Of a stretch of DNA of 64,000 nucleotides, positions 34,683 to 46,862 are shown one piece after another (positions within the stretch are counted from its first letter, which is position 1; every line of letters begins with the position of its first letter). The notes under the pieces were generated by a model, which was given only the letters and a program-made list of their open reading frames with translations, ran no database searches and had not been told where the DNA came from. Origin of the DNA: Centropus unirufus (lineage: Eukaryota; Chordata; Aves; Cuculiformes; Centropidae); assembly GCA_013397695.1 (NCBI GenBank), contig VYZI01000492.1, positions 1 through 64,000 of the forward strand, written 5' to 3'. A program made the position numbers and the translations under genes.

Positions 34683-36434
34683 CCAGTTCATCTTACATAG
34701 ATCTAACTGCCCCTTCTCCTGAAAACGGTCTAAAAAGACATTACCAGGGAGCTTGTCCTGGAAAGCTGCGCTGAGAAGTGGCACAGTGTGGCCAAGTTTC
34801 CCTCCCATAACAGCAGCAGCAGCCAGCCAGCTTTGTAGTCCTCCAGCAAGGAGTTGTTCCTCCCTATGACATGGCATTAATGCAATTTGTCTTTGCTATG
34901 GGTCAAAGGACAGGAAACACTGTGTGGCAGGATAACAGGTTGGTACAGGAAGAAGAACACACTCGGATACACTGAAAAATTGCATCAAGGATTCCTCTGC
35001 TGGAAACTGGAGAAGAAGGGTGGGAACCAGATGGGCTGCTTTTCTTTTAAATAAAACTAGCCTCTATCTGAGATTCCAGCTTTGGGAAAAGGATGCCAAA
35101 GAACCGATCCTTTGGTTAGAAAGAGTCAAAAAGGAAAGCAAGAATACAAAGCTGCATTTCAAGGCAGATGGCTTTTCACGTATCTCTGGCTCCTGAGTCA
35201 GCAAGCAAAGTCCCTACAAACTATCCCAGCAATTCAGTCCTTCCTCAGGGAGGTGGCAGTGGGCTTGAGGCCACAGCACACCCTCTGCCATGGATTAACT
35301 TCCACACATTTAATTCCCCATGGTCGTTTCAGTGCCTGGATTCTAAACCACATTTCTCAGGTGCTGAAGCAAGTCATCTTCTTAACTGATAAGATTTTTT
35401 TCCCCTTTGCTAGGAATGAGCATGCTGACACTGAGTTTATTCTCTACTGCTTGGCAGAGGCAACCCTAGGGCAGACCTTGCTTGTGACTTGCAGCCTGCT
35501 GAGTGTGTCTTTGCTACACTAGCTCAGCTGCTGGGAGGAGGAAATCACCTGGCAAGCCAGGATGCTCTGGGGAATCTGATAAATGGAGATGCTTTTAAGT
35601 TAGAGGACTTAATCATGTTTCTTTCTGAGCATACTTAGTCAAGACGCAATTCGTGAGACCTGTAGGACAGCCAAGTCCTCCTCTGTACCCTTCTCTTTAC
35701 TCTCTGAGTTCTCCTCCCAGATGTAGACTAACTTTTTATCCAGATGCTCATCCTACATACTTGGGCATCAGCACAATTCAACTCGTCTTTGGTCTCCTAC
35801 CTCAACAATTTTGAGAGTTTGTTAACTTGAGCCAATCTGCAGACTGAGGAGAAGATGAACTGCTTTTTGTTGTGACATGCCATCTTCCCTCAGGTGCTAT
35901 CACCCCTAGCTCTTTCTCTGCTTCTCTCTTTCTACATACAGCAGGTCATGGCCTATCCACTCCCCACCAACAGCCAAGGGCTTTGGTGTTGTGAAAACTG
36001 CCAGAGACTAGCACAGCCCTGATCTGTGGAAAGGCAAACACCTCACTTGACTGGAGGTCAAATTAGTTCCCCAGAGATCACTGGCATGAGAGTTTAAATG
36101 ATGAACACCAGAAACAATGTATTAACATAAGAGGAGCATTGACCCAAACACCTCCATTTAACATGAACTTTTAAAGTTGAGTAACTTATACCCAGACTAT
36201 AGAAGAAGGGAGAGCTGAGACTTTCTTCCCCCGATCATGTGTTCGGATTTATCACCAAAATAAATGTTTATGCCATGCTCAAACATTCTCTAGTCTAACT
36301 CTATTGTCAGCAGAGACAATGGTGAATTCACACAAGTTTAGTCGCATCCAAGATCAATTAGATTCCTGTGTTAAGTATTTTAAGATTCATTGAGAAAAAA
36401 ACTCTTCCACAGCCAGAGAACAGCTCTTTATCAA
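34683..36434. other. Non-coding stretch
   Basis: No gene recognised. The plus frame 35082-35522 (146 residues) is among the longer non-CR1 frames but resembles no family, and a second plus frame overlaps it. Confidence 0.45.
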
Positions 36435-36970
36435 TCATAGACTCATAGAATCATTAAGATTGGAAAAGCACTTAGAGGTCATCCTGTTGAACTGTCAGCC
36501 CAGCACCACTGTGCCTTCTAAACCATGTCCTGAAGTGCCATGTCTATATATTTTCTGAATACCTCCAGGAATGGTGACTTCCCTGGGCAGCCTGTTCCAA
36601 TACTTCACCACGCTTCCAGTAATGAATTTTTCCTCATATCCAACCTAAACCTCTTCTGGCACAACATGAGGCCATTTCCTCTCATCCAATCCCCTGTCAC
36701 TTGGGAGAAGAGATCAGCACCCACCTCACTACACCCTCCTTTCAGGCAGTTGTAGAGAGTGATGAGGTCTCCCCTCAGCCTCCTCTTCTCCAGGATAAAC
36801 AACCCTAGGTACCTCAGCTACTCCTCATAAGACTCATTCTCCAGCCCCTTCGCCAGTTCTGTTGCCCTTCTCTGGGGACACTCCAGCCCCTCAATGTCCT
36901 TCTTGTAGTGAGGTGCCCAAACCTGAATGCAGGATTTGAGGTGTGGCCTTACCAGTGCTGAGTACTGAGG
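36435..36970 (-). mobile_element. CR1 LINE 3' fragment (family B), about 535 bp
   Basis: Tail TCATAGACTCATAGAATCAT, then 'TAAGATTGGAAAAGCACTTA', 'CCTGGGCAGCCTGTTCCAAT', 'CAGCCTCCTCTTCTCCAGGA' and 'TCCTTCTTGTAGTGAGGTGC'. Minus frames at 36605-36802 and 36818-37018 carry ILEKRRLRGDLITLYNCLKGGC and SALVRPHLKSCIQVWAPHYKKDIEGLE from the ORF2 C-terminal half, in different registers. Confidence 0.96.
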
Positions 36971-39289
36971 CTCATACCAGGTATCACAAGTGGGGGAAAT
37001 ACACGTAATCTTCTTCACCTAGCCCTTACCAAACAAAACAGAAAGAAAAATACTGCATTATTTCTCAAATGAGTTAGGGATTTAAAAGTGTGTGACAGTA
37101 CATATGTCTCTTTGAAAATGCTATTTCATCAAAACAGGCTACTTCTGAACGCATTAATTTCAAAGAAAATTGGTTTTGAGATAAGACTGGAAGGAAAAAG
37201 AATCTAGTGTTCCTTTCTGAACCTATTATCTCTGAGATCTCCTAAGGCATGGCTGCAAGCCCACAGCATCGGAGATGGTGCTTGTTTGGATAAGAAAGAA
37301 GTAGAGACTCATAAACTCGCCAGCCTAGCTATGATGCTCAGAATAACACTGACATCCACTCATTTCTTGCACACATCCTTAATGAAGATTAATTGGAGGG
37401 ATAAAAATCAGTCAACTCACATTCATCACGAGCAAGTCATGCCAGAACAGAGTGATGTCACTTCTATGCCTGGGGGACTTGCTTGAATGGGAAATGGAAA
37501 ATGGTAGTTATCAGAGAGGGTATCAGCTGCCATGAGTGAGGTCTTTGGAGGCTGCCACCAGAAAAGCAAGTTAATACATAGTGTGGGTAAAGACATCTGT
37601 AAGCACTAGTAACAGTTGATTCCAATTAATAGACTTATTAAATACAGAAATTATTAACTGACATGGCCCAGGCAAAGTTCGAGAGATTGATGATGACACT
37701 GAGGGGACAGGATTTGGTTAGGCTGGCCTGGGTGAATGAGGTAAACAGTCTGCAGTCCCCCAGGTGACAGAAGGGAAGAAGAATTTAGTAGCTTAATAAC
37801 AAAGTAATGGATATGAGATGGAGAAGCAGGGATATGTTGTTTGTGGGGATGCAAGGGCCAGACCACTGAGTATGGAGGATGCTCTAGCAAAAAGGCAGAG
37901 CTCATTTGGAGAGGCACCAGTTGCAGTCCAACATGAAAGACAATGCTTTTGCTCCAGTCACCTTGGGTCTGACAAAGTCTTGACTCTAGTGTTATGCCTG
38001 ATTTTGAAGATGTACTTGAAGAGCTATGCAGAGGAACTGCAACAAAGCCAGCATAGAAGAGCAAAAGAGGCCATCTGTAATACACAGTATGTGAAGGAAG
38101 AACTGGTTATTCTAGGAAAGAAGAGACTGAGCAAGGGCATTCAATGACTTTTTAATAGGTAATAGGTGGTAGTGAAGAGATAAGAGGTTATTTAGTCCCT
38201 TTGTATAGGCTGGGAGGAGAAAAACAGAAAAATCAGTCAAAACTTCTCATATTCAGGTGCACTTCTTTTGCTTTCCCACAGCTTAACCAGTTGATCTCAA
38301 AGAGGAGTTTTGTTTCCACAAAAGCAGGGTACCTCTATCAACCTGCAGTATTGCTTCTTTGGTTTTGTTCCCATTCATGTTTCTGATGGGATAGCATCAG
38401 AACCGAGTGTGTTTTAGAGTGCCAGATTTCCTCACCAATTGGACACAATGAGTTTGGCTTGATCTGCCAGAAGGCATCAGTACTCTGTAGTGGATGTGCA
38501 TTGTGAATTAGCAAAGTGTTGTAGGGGACAAGACGGGTTAGGATGCCTCAGAGGTCTCAAGTTTTGTGGAATTCCATGTTTCTTATTGCAAAAAGTGGTA
38601 AAATGCCCTTGAAGAGAAAGCTGCATACACAGCTCCCAGAGTAGGCAGTCTTTCCTCAATGTCAGATGCAAATACGTCTCACCGGATAATGCCATTGGAA
38701 AGCTTAAATTGTCCTTGAGAAAGGAAATGATCTGAATTAGCACCACCTTGTTTTGCATTTCTCTGTATAACACCAATTAATTTTCAATTAGAAGATTTAT
38801 TCCAAATTTCATGGCGTGCTCTGGTGGAAATAGGATTTTGATTTTCAGTTCCTAATACCTCCATACCAGCTCATCTATGTCAGTCTCAGATCCACTATGA
38901 CCCAGGCCAGTTGGTAATTTCCCACAGTCAAAGGAAAATTTGACAAAATACGTAACTGTAAAAGATATTTTTCCACAGTAATATTACATCAATTTCAGGT
39001 GTTCAAATGCATATCAGATTCTAATGTCTGGCACACTTTCCTTTAAGATATGCATCGAATGAATTGTCCACAGCTTCAATCTTCCCCCAAATTATCTTCT
39101 CTTTTGAAGAGATCTAATGAATATAAATTACCTTAACATTTCAGCTCTTACACATCGAACCAGTCACCTAACTAATGCATAGTACCTGGTGGCAGCCTAG
39201 GTAGAGCCTGCAAGTCCTTCTCCTATAAGGAAAATTAAAGGAATAACAAAATGAGAAAGAAATCAGAAGTAGGAAGAAGAAAATTCACT
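36971..39289. other. Non-coding stretch, 2.3 kb
   Basis: No gene recognised. The minus frame 37654-38085 (143 residues) and plus frame 37818-38147 (109 residues) overlap antisense and neither resembles a family. Confidence 0.45.
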
Positions 39290-39614
39290 TCATAGAACCA
39301 TACAATTGTTAAGGTTAGAAAAGACCTCTAATATCATTCAGTCCAACCATCAGTCCAACACCACTGTGTCTACTAAACCATGTCCTGAAGCTCCACAGCT
39401 TTTTCAACATCTTCAGGGATGGAGAATCGACCACTTTGCTGGGCAGCCTCTTCCAATGCTTCACCATTCTTTCAGTAAAGAAACTTGCCCTGGCACAACT
39501 TAAGGCCATTCCTTCTTGTCCTAATGCTTGTTACTTGGGAGAAGAGACCAGCACCCACTTCACTACAACCTTCTTTGAGATAGTTGTAGAGAGCAATAAG
39601 GTGACTCTCAACTT
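39290..39614 (-). mobile_element. CR1 LINE 3' fragment (family B)
   Basis: Tail TCATAGAACCATACAATTGT, then 'TTAAGGTTAGAAAAGACCTC', 'ACACCACTGTGTCTACTAAA', 'TTGTTACTTGGGAGAAGAGA' and 'TAGTTGTAGAGAGCAATAAG'. A short internal deletion removes part of the 'TTTTCCTAATATCCAATCTA' segment. Confidence 0.94.
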
Positions 39615-40497
39615 CTCACATGCGTTTGAGTCTTACCTGGAATTGCAGTAGCATCACTGGTTCATCAGGACAGCAGGAGGAAAAGAGAGTCTCTGGTTTT
39701 TAGTAAGAGTTCAGCACATGACACCTCTGTCAACAGGTACTGAAACAAGTACTCTTTGCATGGGAGGACAAAAGAGGGAGGAATATCACAAAATAGTGTT
39801 TCTGCTATCTTCTCATCTAGCATGTGGTTGCACCATGGAGTTCCTTGCCGTCAGCGTCTATGAACACGGAAAACATCAGAGCACATCTTAAGGAAGGAAA
39901 GGTGAGGACCTGGTGCTCTCTGTTGTGATGATTTGGGAACAACCACTGACGCAGCTAACACCTGGACACTGCTGCCAGAGGAGAGCTAAAGCAGAACCAA
40001 TAACTCTGTGCACAGCCTCGTTCTTGCAGTCCTCCTGGAGCACCATGTGTTCAGCCACCACATGAGAGGACACTGGCCCTATAGACCCCACCCTATGCTG
40101 GGACAGCTGATTCAGGCTACTTTTCTTGCCTTTCTCTCAAAGCAAATTCTTTCCCATGTCTCTCATCAAAAGAAGCATCAAAAGAGTATTGGAGGGACTC
40201 ATGACCAATTCAGAGACACAAGGAGGAGTCTGTGGCTTTTTAGGACTAGACCATGATTTTATTGATCCACCTAGTGTAGGACTGTTCTTTCAGCCCTGTG
40301 CTCTCATGAATTGAAATTTTCTCAGCTTGATGACCTTGCAATGTGATCGAACACATTAGCTTGAGAAGATCAAGGTGTTTCATGATCTAAAATGTTACAA
40401 GAACACATCTTAGACAAATCTGGTTTCAATGGTGAGATCTTTATCAGATTTTAATTGGTCCAGCACTATCCCATCTCTTACCCCAGATGCAATGAGA
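39615..40497. other. Non-coding spacer
   Basis: Nothing recognisable. Frames of 60-82 residues overlap on both strands (39888-40314). Confidence 0.5.
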
Positions 40498-40963
40498 TCA
40501 TAGAATCATAGAATGGTTTGGGTTGGAAGAGACCTCAAAGCCCATCAAGTTTCAAGCCCCTGCCATGAACAGGGACACCTCCCACTGCATCAGGTTGCTC
40601 AAAGCCACACCCAACTTAGCCTTGAACATCTCCAGGGAGGGAGCATCCATGAATTCTCTGGGCAACCTGTGCCAGTGCCTCATCACCTGCACAGAAAAAA
40701 AATAATCTTCCTAATATCTCATCTAAATCTCCCATCTTTCAGCTGAAAACGCTTCCCCCTCATCTTAGCTTTGCATTCCCTGATAAGGAGCCCCTCCCCA
40801 GCTTTCCTGTACACCCCGCTTAAATACTGGGAGGTTGCTGTAAGGTCTCCCTGGAGCCTTTTCCCAGAAGAACAACCCAGGTGTCTCAGCCTGTCCTTGT
40901 GTGGGACATGCTCCAGACCTTGGATCATCTTCCTAGCCTTCTCTGGACTCGCTCTAACAGACC
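40498..40963 (-). mobile_element. CR1 LINE 3' fragment (family A), about 465 bp
   Basis: Tail TCATAGAATCATAGAATGGT, then 'TTGGGTTGGAAGAGACCTCA', 'CACTGCATCAGGTTGCTCAA', 'CTGGGCAACCTGTGCCAGTG', 'AAGGAGCCCCTCCCCAGCTT' and 'TGGATCATCTTCCTAGCCTT'. It is well preserved. The minus frame 40719-40928 is ORF2 C-terminus. Confidence 0.96.
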
Positions 40964-43010
40964 AGACTATTAGGCTTCCCTCTGAAATGTGGTTATTTTA
41001 TGTTGTGTGTATGATTGAAAGCATGCTCCTCAAGAGAAATTGTAACAATTCAATTGGTTTAAAGTTAACAATGAGATTTCCCTTAAGATTGTAAGCCACA
41101 ATGCCAAAAAAAGGTTGGATGGGCATATTAAACACTGTTTCTTTTCAGTTAAAATCAATATTTCCCTCCAAGTTCAAACACTTTATTTCCTGCCAGACAT
41201 TATGTGTGATATACAACCATGGGAATTAATTAAGAACCACCTCCCTCCAGCTTAGCTTTTCCTGCTGAGTGTGATAATGGAATTTATTCTTATTTGATAC
41301 CCTCAATTAAAGTAAGTTAAGAACAGAAAGTGTGAATTATTCTTTGGATTGCATATATTTTCTTTGAGCTACATCAGTGGCAAAGTGCATGACCCTTTTT
41401 CACCTTGATCTCTAGAACCACACCAGTTTGCCAAGAAGAGAAAAGAATCAGCATAGGCCAAAGCTTGCTGGAAACACCTTTCCCATAGGTGCCAACATGC
41501 CTTCATTCCACTCCTTTCAAAGCAGTTTTTCTGAAAGAGCTGAGTTCCCTTTCAGGAGCCAGATTTGTTAAAGAGCTGAGCAGGTGGGAGGCTGCCTGGG
41601 AAAATCTGTTGGTAAATGCAGAACAGAAGCAACAGGGAGCGGAGGTCTCTGGAGGAGCTGAGAGGAGATTTCCCGAGGCATGCTTGCAAAGATCAGTTCC
41701 CACCTGCTTTCCTACAGAGCAGGCTGCCAAGCCGTAATGGACCCTGAGAGATGCTCTGCAGACTTGTGTTGGAGAATGGGTCCAGCAGAGATTTGTCTGC
41801 ACTCAGCTCAACTGAAACACTCCAGTTGCAGTCTCTATAGTGTTGATTATCCCAGCTCTAAGACACGCAAAGTCCGGATTAACTTCTGGCTCTACCTATT
41901 GCACATGCATAGTCCAGAGCCCAGGACAATATTGAAGCCCAGCAGGCAGCACTCGTGTCCACGGGACTCGTTTGTTTCCCAGGCTCTGCAATGCTGGAGT
42001 CTGAGGATGACTCACATAGCACTGCTTTTCTCCTCTCCATCACTGCACTGACACTGATGCTCGATGTGACAGTGCTCCTGGCCTTCTCCAGGGTGAGCAG
42101 GGCAGTGCAGGAGTCAGGCTGTTGTAATGCTGGAAGAGTACTCAGTGCCCATGTGTGGACTAAACCTAAAATTCCCTGTTGCATTATTCAGGCTTAAAGC
42201 CACAGATGGTTGCGTTTCTCCCGATGGTGGAGAAACAGGGTTTTAGGAGTTTTCTTCAAGGAACAAGTTCCATGTAGGTGCAAGGCTTTGAGAGCCAAGA
42301 GTTATGATCTCCCTCTTTGGAGACGAGGGTCAGTTCATCACTTGCATATCCCAGACCAATTAAACCAGTCTGGTTCAGTCCTCACCATGGCTGCACTGAG
42401 CAAGACTGAAAAAACTCATTAACTTGAAGAGTTTTTGCAAATCGAAGAACTTACCTTGGACACTTGAAGAATAGATCTCATCATTTTCTCAGGCTCACCT
42501 CTAGGTTTTTTATCCTCTGTCCTTCCCTTCTTGAGTATCCTTTAGACCTCTTCACTTCCACTAAAATGCAGATGTTCATCTCCCCCTGCTCTCTGGCTGC
42601 CTATTTTTTTCATTTACCAGCCGTTTCTGAAGGCAGTGACTTTGTGGCACTTGCCATACATCTGAAGGTAGAAGATGTGACCTGCATCACACAGCTCATC
42701 ATTGTCCTGGCAGAAGGAAAAGAGTTTTATCTGGCATTGCCTTGCTCACAGAAACCAGGTTTGAACCCACATTTCTCTACTCTGAGTGCAGCAGCTCGCA
42801 TGAACACTTTGTGCAGAATTACATGTCAGTGCCTCGGAAGGCGCTGCTTTTCCTGGCCTGTGATTGTAGGGCTGGTAACCATTTGCCTGTATGGGAGTCC
42901 AGCCCAGTGCTGTAATTAGCAAAGTGATTAAGCATTACCAGCAGCCAGAGAATGGGAAACCACCCATATCATTGCCAGAAAATTCACCTCCTTGGGAAAA
43001 AGCTATAATT
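40964..43010. other. Non-coding stretch, 2.0 kb
   Basis: No gene recognised. The plus frame 42464-42919 (151 residues) is cysteine- and leucine-containing without a family match. Repeat-free AT-rich sequence at 41120-41300 (TTAATTAAG, GATAATGGAATTTATTC) might be conserved. Confidence 0.45.
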
Positions 43011-43542
43011 TCATAGAATCAAAGAATCATGGAATGTCCTGAGTTGAAAAGGACTCACAAGGTTCATGGAGCCCAACTCATGTCCCTGCACAGGACAACC
43101 CCAACTTTCACACCATGTGACAGAGGGTGATGGCCAAATGCTTCTAGAATATTGTCAGGCTTGGTGCTATGACTGCATCCCTGGTAGAGCTGTTCTCTAC
43201 CACCCTCTGGGTGAAGAGCCTTTGCCTAATATCCAACTTAACTTTCCCCTGGCACTTCTTCCTGCCATTCCCTTGGGTGCTATCACTGGTTGCCAGGGAG
43301 AAGTGATCAGTGCCTGCTCCTCCTCTGCTCCCTGTGAGGAAGCTGTAGACTATGAAGAGGTCTCTCTTCAGTGCCCTCTTCTCCAGGCTGAGCACACCAA
43401 GTGACTTCAGCTGCTGCTCATACAGCTTCCCCCCTAAATCCTTCACCAACTTTGTGCTCTCCTCTGGACACTCTCCAGTAGCTTTAGATCCTTTCTATAG
43501 TGTGGTGTCCAAAATTGTACTCAGTACTCAAGATGGAGCCAT
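43011..43542 (-). mobile_element. CR1 LINE 3' fragment (family D), about 530 bp
   Basis: Tail TCATAGAATCAAAGAATCAT, then 'GGAATGTCCTGAGTTGAAAA', 'GACAACCCCAACTTTCACAC', 'GAATATTGTCAGGCTTGGTG', 'GGGTGAAGAGCCTTTGCCTA' and 'TTGTACTCAGTACTCAAGAT'. The minus frame 43144-43449 reads GGKLYEQQLKSLGVLSLEKRALKRDLFIVYSFLTGS, the ORF2 C-terminal region. It is the longest family D copy here. Confidence 0.94.
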
Positions 43543-44770
43543 GTTTTGAGAAAAGAGTTGCTTATCTATTTAAATCATGTATTTCTTGGTCTACAGTAAT
43601 ATCTTGGATGTCTCTTGGCCTGTGAAAAATCAAAAAAACCCAGAAAATTGATGGAAAAACTCCAGAAAGCATAAAACTGACAAGGCTCATAATCAAATGG
43701 AAAGAACTAGCAATAATACCAGTGCTGCTGCCAGAGACAGCAGAGAAGCGGAGGCTCAGCAGCTCAGGGCTTGCTCTACTGCTCTTCACTGGTCTTTCTT
43801 CCTGGCTCATTAAGTAGAATTCTCACAAAAGAAGTCAAAACCGGTTTCTCCTCAGAAAATCCATTCAACAGAATTATCCACCCACAAATAAGTGTCAAGA
43901 CAAATCTTTTCACCTTACCCAGCTTGTTCTGATAATGTCAAGCCAGTGCATTTCAGTCCTTCTGATGATTTGTTCTGGTGACAGAAAATGCTGCTTCACA
44001 ACTTTCTATGTTAAATTCCATTTTGCCTTCTCACAAACATATTAAAAATAATTTTCATTTTAATAGACCTTGCCATTTGCAACATTCTTGTTTTGTCTTC
44101 AACATTTTTAAAGCCAAATGTGCACTGCCTACCTTGCTGTGGGTTGCTTTGGCATTAATGGATGTAAACTTCAATCAACATCACAAAGTTTGGATTCTGT
44201 GTTTGTCTAGGGCTAAGCTGGGATGAGAGTTCGGAAAAGGAGTTTTGCAGTAAAATATCAACTGTTTTGACTGTTTGTTCTATTTATGAATTAAAGTAGA
44301 GTTTGGAAACACCAGAACCTGCAGTGTGGTGGAAAATAATTTTTACTTCCCTTCAGCTGCAAACATAGACACATGCCAATGGCTTTGCATTCAGAAGTCC
44401 AATCCATTAGCATATTAATACTTAACTAACAAGGGTTTCTGACATGCAGTCATTCTGCTGTCCAAGCCTTCCGTTACCTCCTTCAGGATGATCACCTCCT
44501 TACTTCACTTCTTGTCCCCTGCTGTCAGGACACAGAGGCAACAGTGCTGTCATGATGAGAAACTCGAGGATGAGGAGATGATTTTAGGGTGCTTTTAAAG
44601 CTAGATAGGACCTAACCTAATCAGGACAGATTTTCGTGGGGAATCTCCAGAATATGGGATCATGCAAGAAGTCATCTCCCAGCTGGGTGCTTAGTCCAAG
44701 AGGCACAGTTTCCTCAGCTGCTTTAGTCTGCTGGGGTCATATTTCCTACCAGCTTCCTGGACCTGGCCCC
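43543..44770. other. Non-coding spacer
   Basis: Nothing recognisable. Frames do not exceed about 82 residues. Confidence 0.5.
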
Positions 44771-44836
44771 GTTTAGGGATTGGACTCAATGATCTCAAAG
44801 GTCTTTTCTAACCAAACAATTCTATGATTCTATGAT
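44771..44836 (+). mobile_element. CR1 LINE extreme 3' tail
   Basis: Only about 65 bases remain: 'GTTTAGGGATTGGACTCAAT', 'GATCTCAAAGGTCTTTTCTA', ATTCTATGATTCTATGAT. It is one of the shortest copies in the window. Confidence 0.88.
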
Positions 44837-46092
44837 ATATGCCCTCTGTACAGCTGGGAAGTGGAGCATAGGGGTGTATACTTCATCTTGCTCCATGTCC
44901 TGGAGCATGGGTAGTAGGCAGTAGCTTGGTGAGTCATTTAGGTGACACCTTTTTCCTTTTCTTCCTTTTCTTCTGTTCCTTTCTTCCTGCACTGGGTCAC
45001 CTGCTAGACATTATAAGAAAGGTTTCTCATAACTGAAGCTTCAGATGCAAAGCTCTTCTGGATCACCAAGGAGATGTCAGCAAGGACAGAAGGTAAGTTG
45101 CTATCCCATCCTTCACCCTTTTAAATTTCTGCTTTGGAAAACATCTCCTGTCCTTGTGGACTAGTTGGAAGAGTGGATTTCAGCCTTTCTCAATTTACAG
45201 CCATTAATACTCTCCCAGGGGACCTGCAGTGCCATGTACATATTAGCTAAGTGTATTGAAGCAAGGTCAGCATCTCCCATCTACCTTTCCTGTGCCCTCA
45301 TGAAAACCCCAGTTTTAGATAGTAAGGGCAGCAACAGCTCTGGGTATGCCTATACATAACAACACCAGAGAAATATTCCTCCAAAAAGGAGTTCTACAGA
45401 TGCACAGCCCTTCGCACAGCATTAATACGTGGTCCATTTCTCAAAACTGATTCTCTTGGGAAGCAGAAGTTAATGTCTGTGTTTCAGACATCTGAGCTAT
45501 TCAGTTCTGTAAGTACACGTGAGAAATATTAGATATCAATGCAAATTCTCCCTAGCAAGTAGCAATGCAGTCTTAATTAGCAAGATTTACCTCTGTAAAA
45601 AATGAAGAAATTTATCTCCTCTGCCCAGTGCTTACTGCATGGCTGGCTGTGATAAGTTTCCTGCTTTTTAAAGACTGTAGCAAATTAACTTCTTTATGTG
45701 AGTCCCTCTTTAAAATGCCTGTGCTGATGGCAGCGAGCTGCTTCTTTCTCCTGAAAGCATCTGCTCCGCTCCTGCCAAGGGATGGGTGTGGAGGTCCAAA
45801 CAAATAAGTTATTTTTGCACATTCTGTGTACACAATAAAGTAGAAGAGTTTCTCAGAAGGCAAACAGTCTTTTGACAAAACCAAATGCAGAGGCATGGGC
45901 TGAAAATCCAAATTGGAGCTGTCCGTACACTTGGTCAGCCAATTTGACTTAATGTCCCACTGATGGCTCCATCCTGGCCAGAGGGCAGGCCATTTCTCTT
46001 GCTTCTATGGGGAACAGTAAAAGATACAGTTGGAAATACTATAATAGTCACTCAGGTAGAAGGGGTGGGGTAAGGAGGGGAAATATATCCAT
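44837..46092. other. Non-coding stretch with a candidate exon
   Basis: Apart from the splice-bounded segment at 45008-45092, nothing is recognisable. The minus frame 45612-45911 (99 residues) has no family resemblance. Confidence 0.45.
45008..45092 (+). other. Candidate non-coding or 5'-leader exon
   Basis: A polypyrimidine tract at about 44949-44989 is followed by no AG until CTGCTAG (AG at 45006-45007). The 85-base segment then ends in AGAAG and the donor GTAAGT at 45093-45098 (full donor match AG|GTAAGT). All three frames across the segment contain stops. An ATG at 45045 leaves 16 open codons up to the donor, ending on a codon boundary. It could be an lncRNA or leader exon, or a chance pairing of splice words. 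Confidence 0.22.
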
Positions 46093-46862
46093 CTTAACTT
46101 TAAGGCTGGAAAATATGTCTAAGATCATTCAGTCCAACCATCAGCCAAAGACCACCGTGTCTACTAAACCATGTCCTGAAGTGTTACATCTACAAGATTT
46201 TTTAACTCCTCTAGGGATGGAAACTCCATCACTTCCCTGGGCAGCCTCTTCCAATATTTCACCACTATTTCAGTAAAGAAATTTTTCCTCATGTCCAATC
46301 GAAACCTCCCTGGCACAACTTTAGGCCATTCCCTCTCATCCTATCACTTAATACCTGGGAGAAGAGACCAGCCGCCAGATCACTACAATCTGCTTTCAGG
46401 GAGCTGTAGAGAGTGATGAGGCCTCCCCCAAGTCTTCTCTTTTCCGAACTAAACAATTCCACTTCCCTCAGCCACTCCTCAGAAGTCTTTTTCCCCAGTC
46501 CCCTCCCCAACTCCGTTCCCCTCGTCTGGACATGCTTCAGCCCCTCAGTGTCTTTCATGTACTAAGGGGCTCGAAAGTGAACATAGGTGCAGCTTCACCA
46601 GCGCCGAGTTCAGGTGCATGATCCCACCCCTACTCCTGCTGGTCACACTATGACTGATACAAGCCAGGATGCTGTTGGCCTTCTTGGCCACCTGGGCACA
46701 CTTCTAGTTCACATTCAGTTGTTGTCAACCAGCACCACCAGGTCCTTTTCCTCTGGGCAGATTTCCAGCAACTCTTCCCCAAGCCCGTAGCACGGCACAG
46801 GGTTATTGTGGCTCAAGTACAGGACCTGGCACGTGGCCTTATTAAGCCTCATACAATTTACC
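46093..46862 (-). mobile_element. CR1 LINE fragment (family B), about 770 bp
   Basis: Antisense 'GGCTGGAAAATATGTCTAAG', 'CACCGTGTCTACTAAACCAT', 'CCTGGGCAGCCTCTTCCAAT', 'CACAGGGTTATTGTGGCTCA' and 'GGACCTGGCACGTGGCCTTA'. The octamer tail is degraded. The copy extends to the middle of the reverse-transcriptase domain, just short of motif C. Confidence 0.95.
46290..46860 (-). pseudogene. CR1 ORF2 C-terminal half remnant
   Basis: The minus frame at 46289-46558 reads EEWLREVELFSSEKRRLGGGLITLYSSLKADCSDLAAGLFSQV, matching the region downstream of the CR1 reverse-transcriptase catalytic core. Sequence toward 46860 encodes, in other frames, the HLGHNNP and LGVLVD-type segment. All catalytic motifs lie beyond the 5' truncation, so it has no activity. 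Confidence 0.85.

Noticed and set aside
37654..38147. Overlapping antisense frames of 143 and 109 residues.
   Set aside because: Mutually antisense, no family match, and no splice or codon evidence for either.
42464..42919. 151-residue plus frame.
   Set aside because: No recognised domain, no promoter or splice support; its length is plausible by chance in 64 kb read in six frames.
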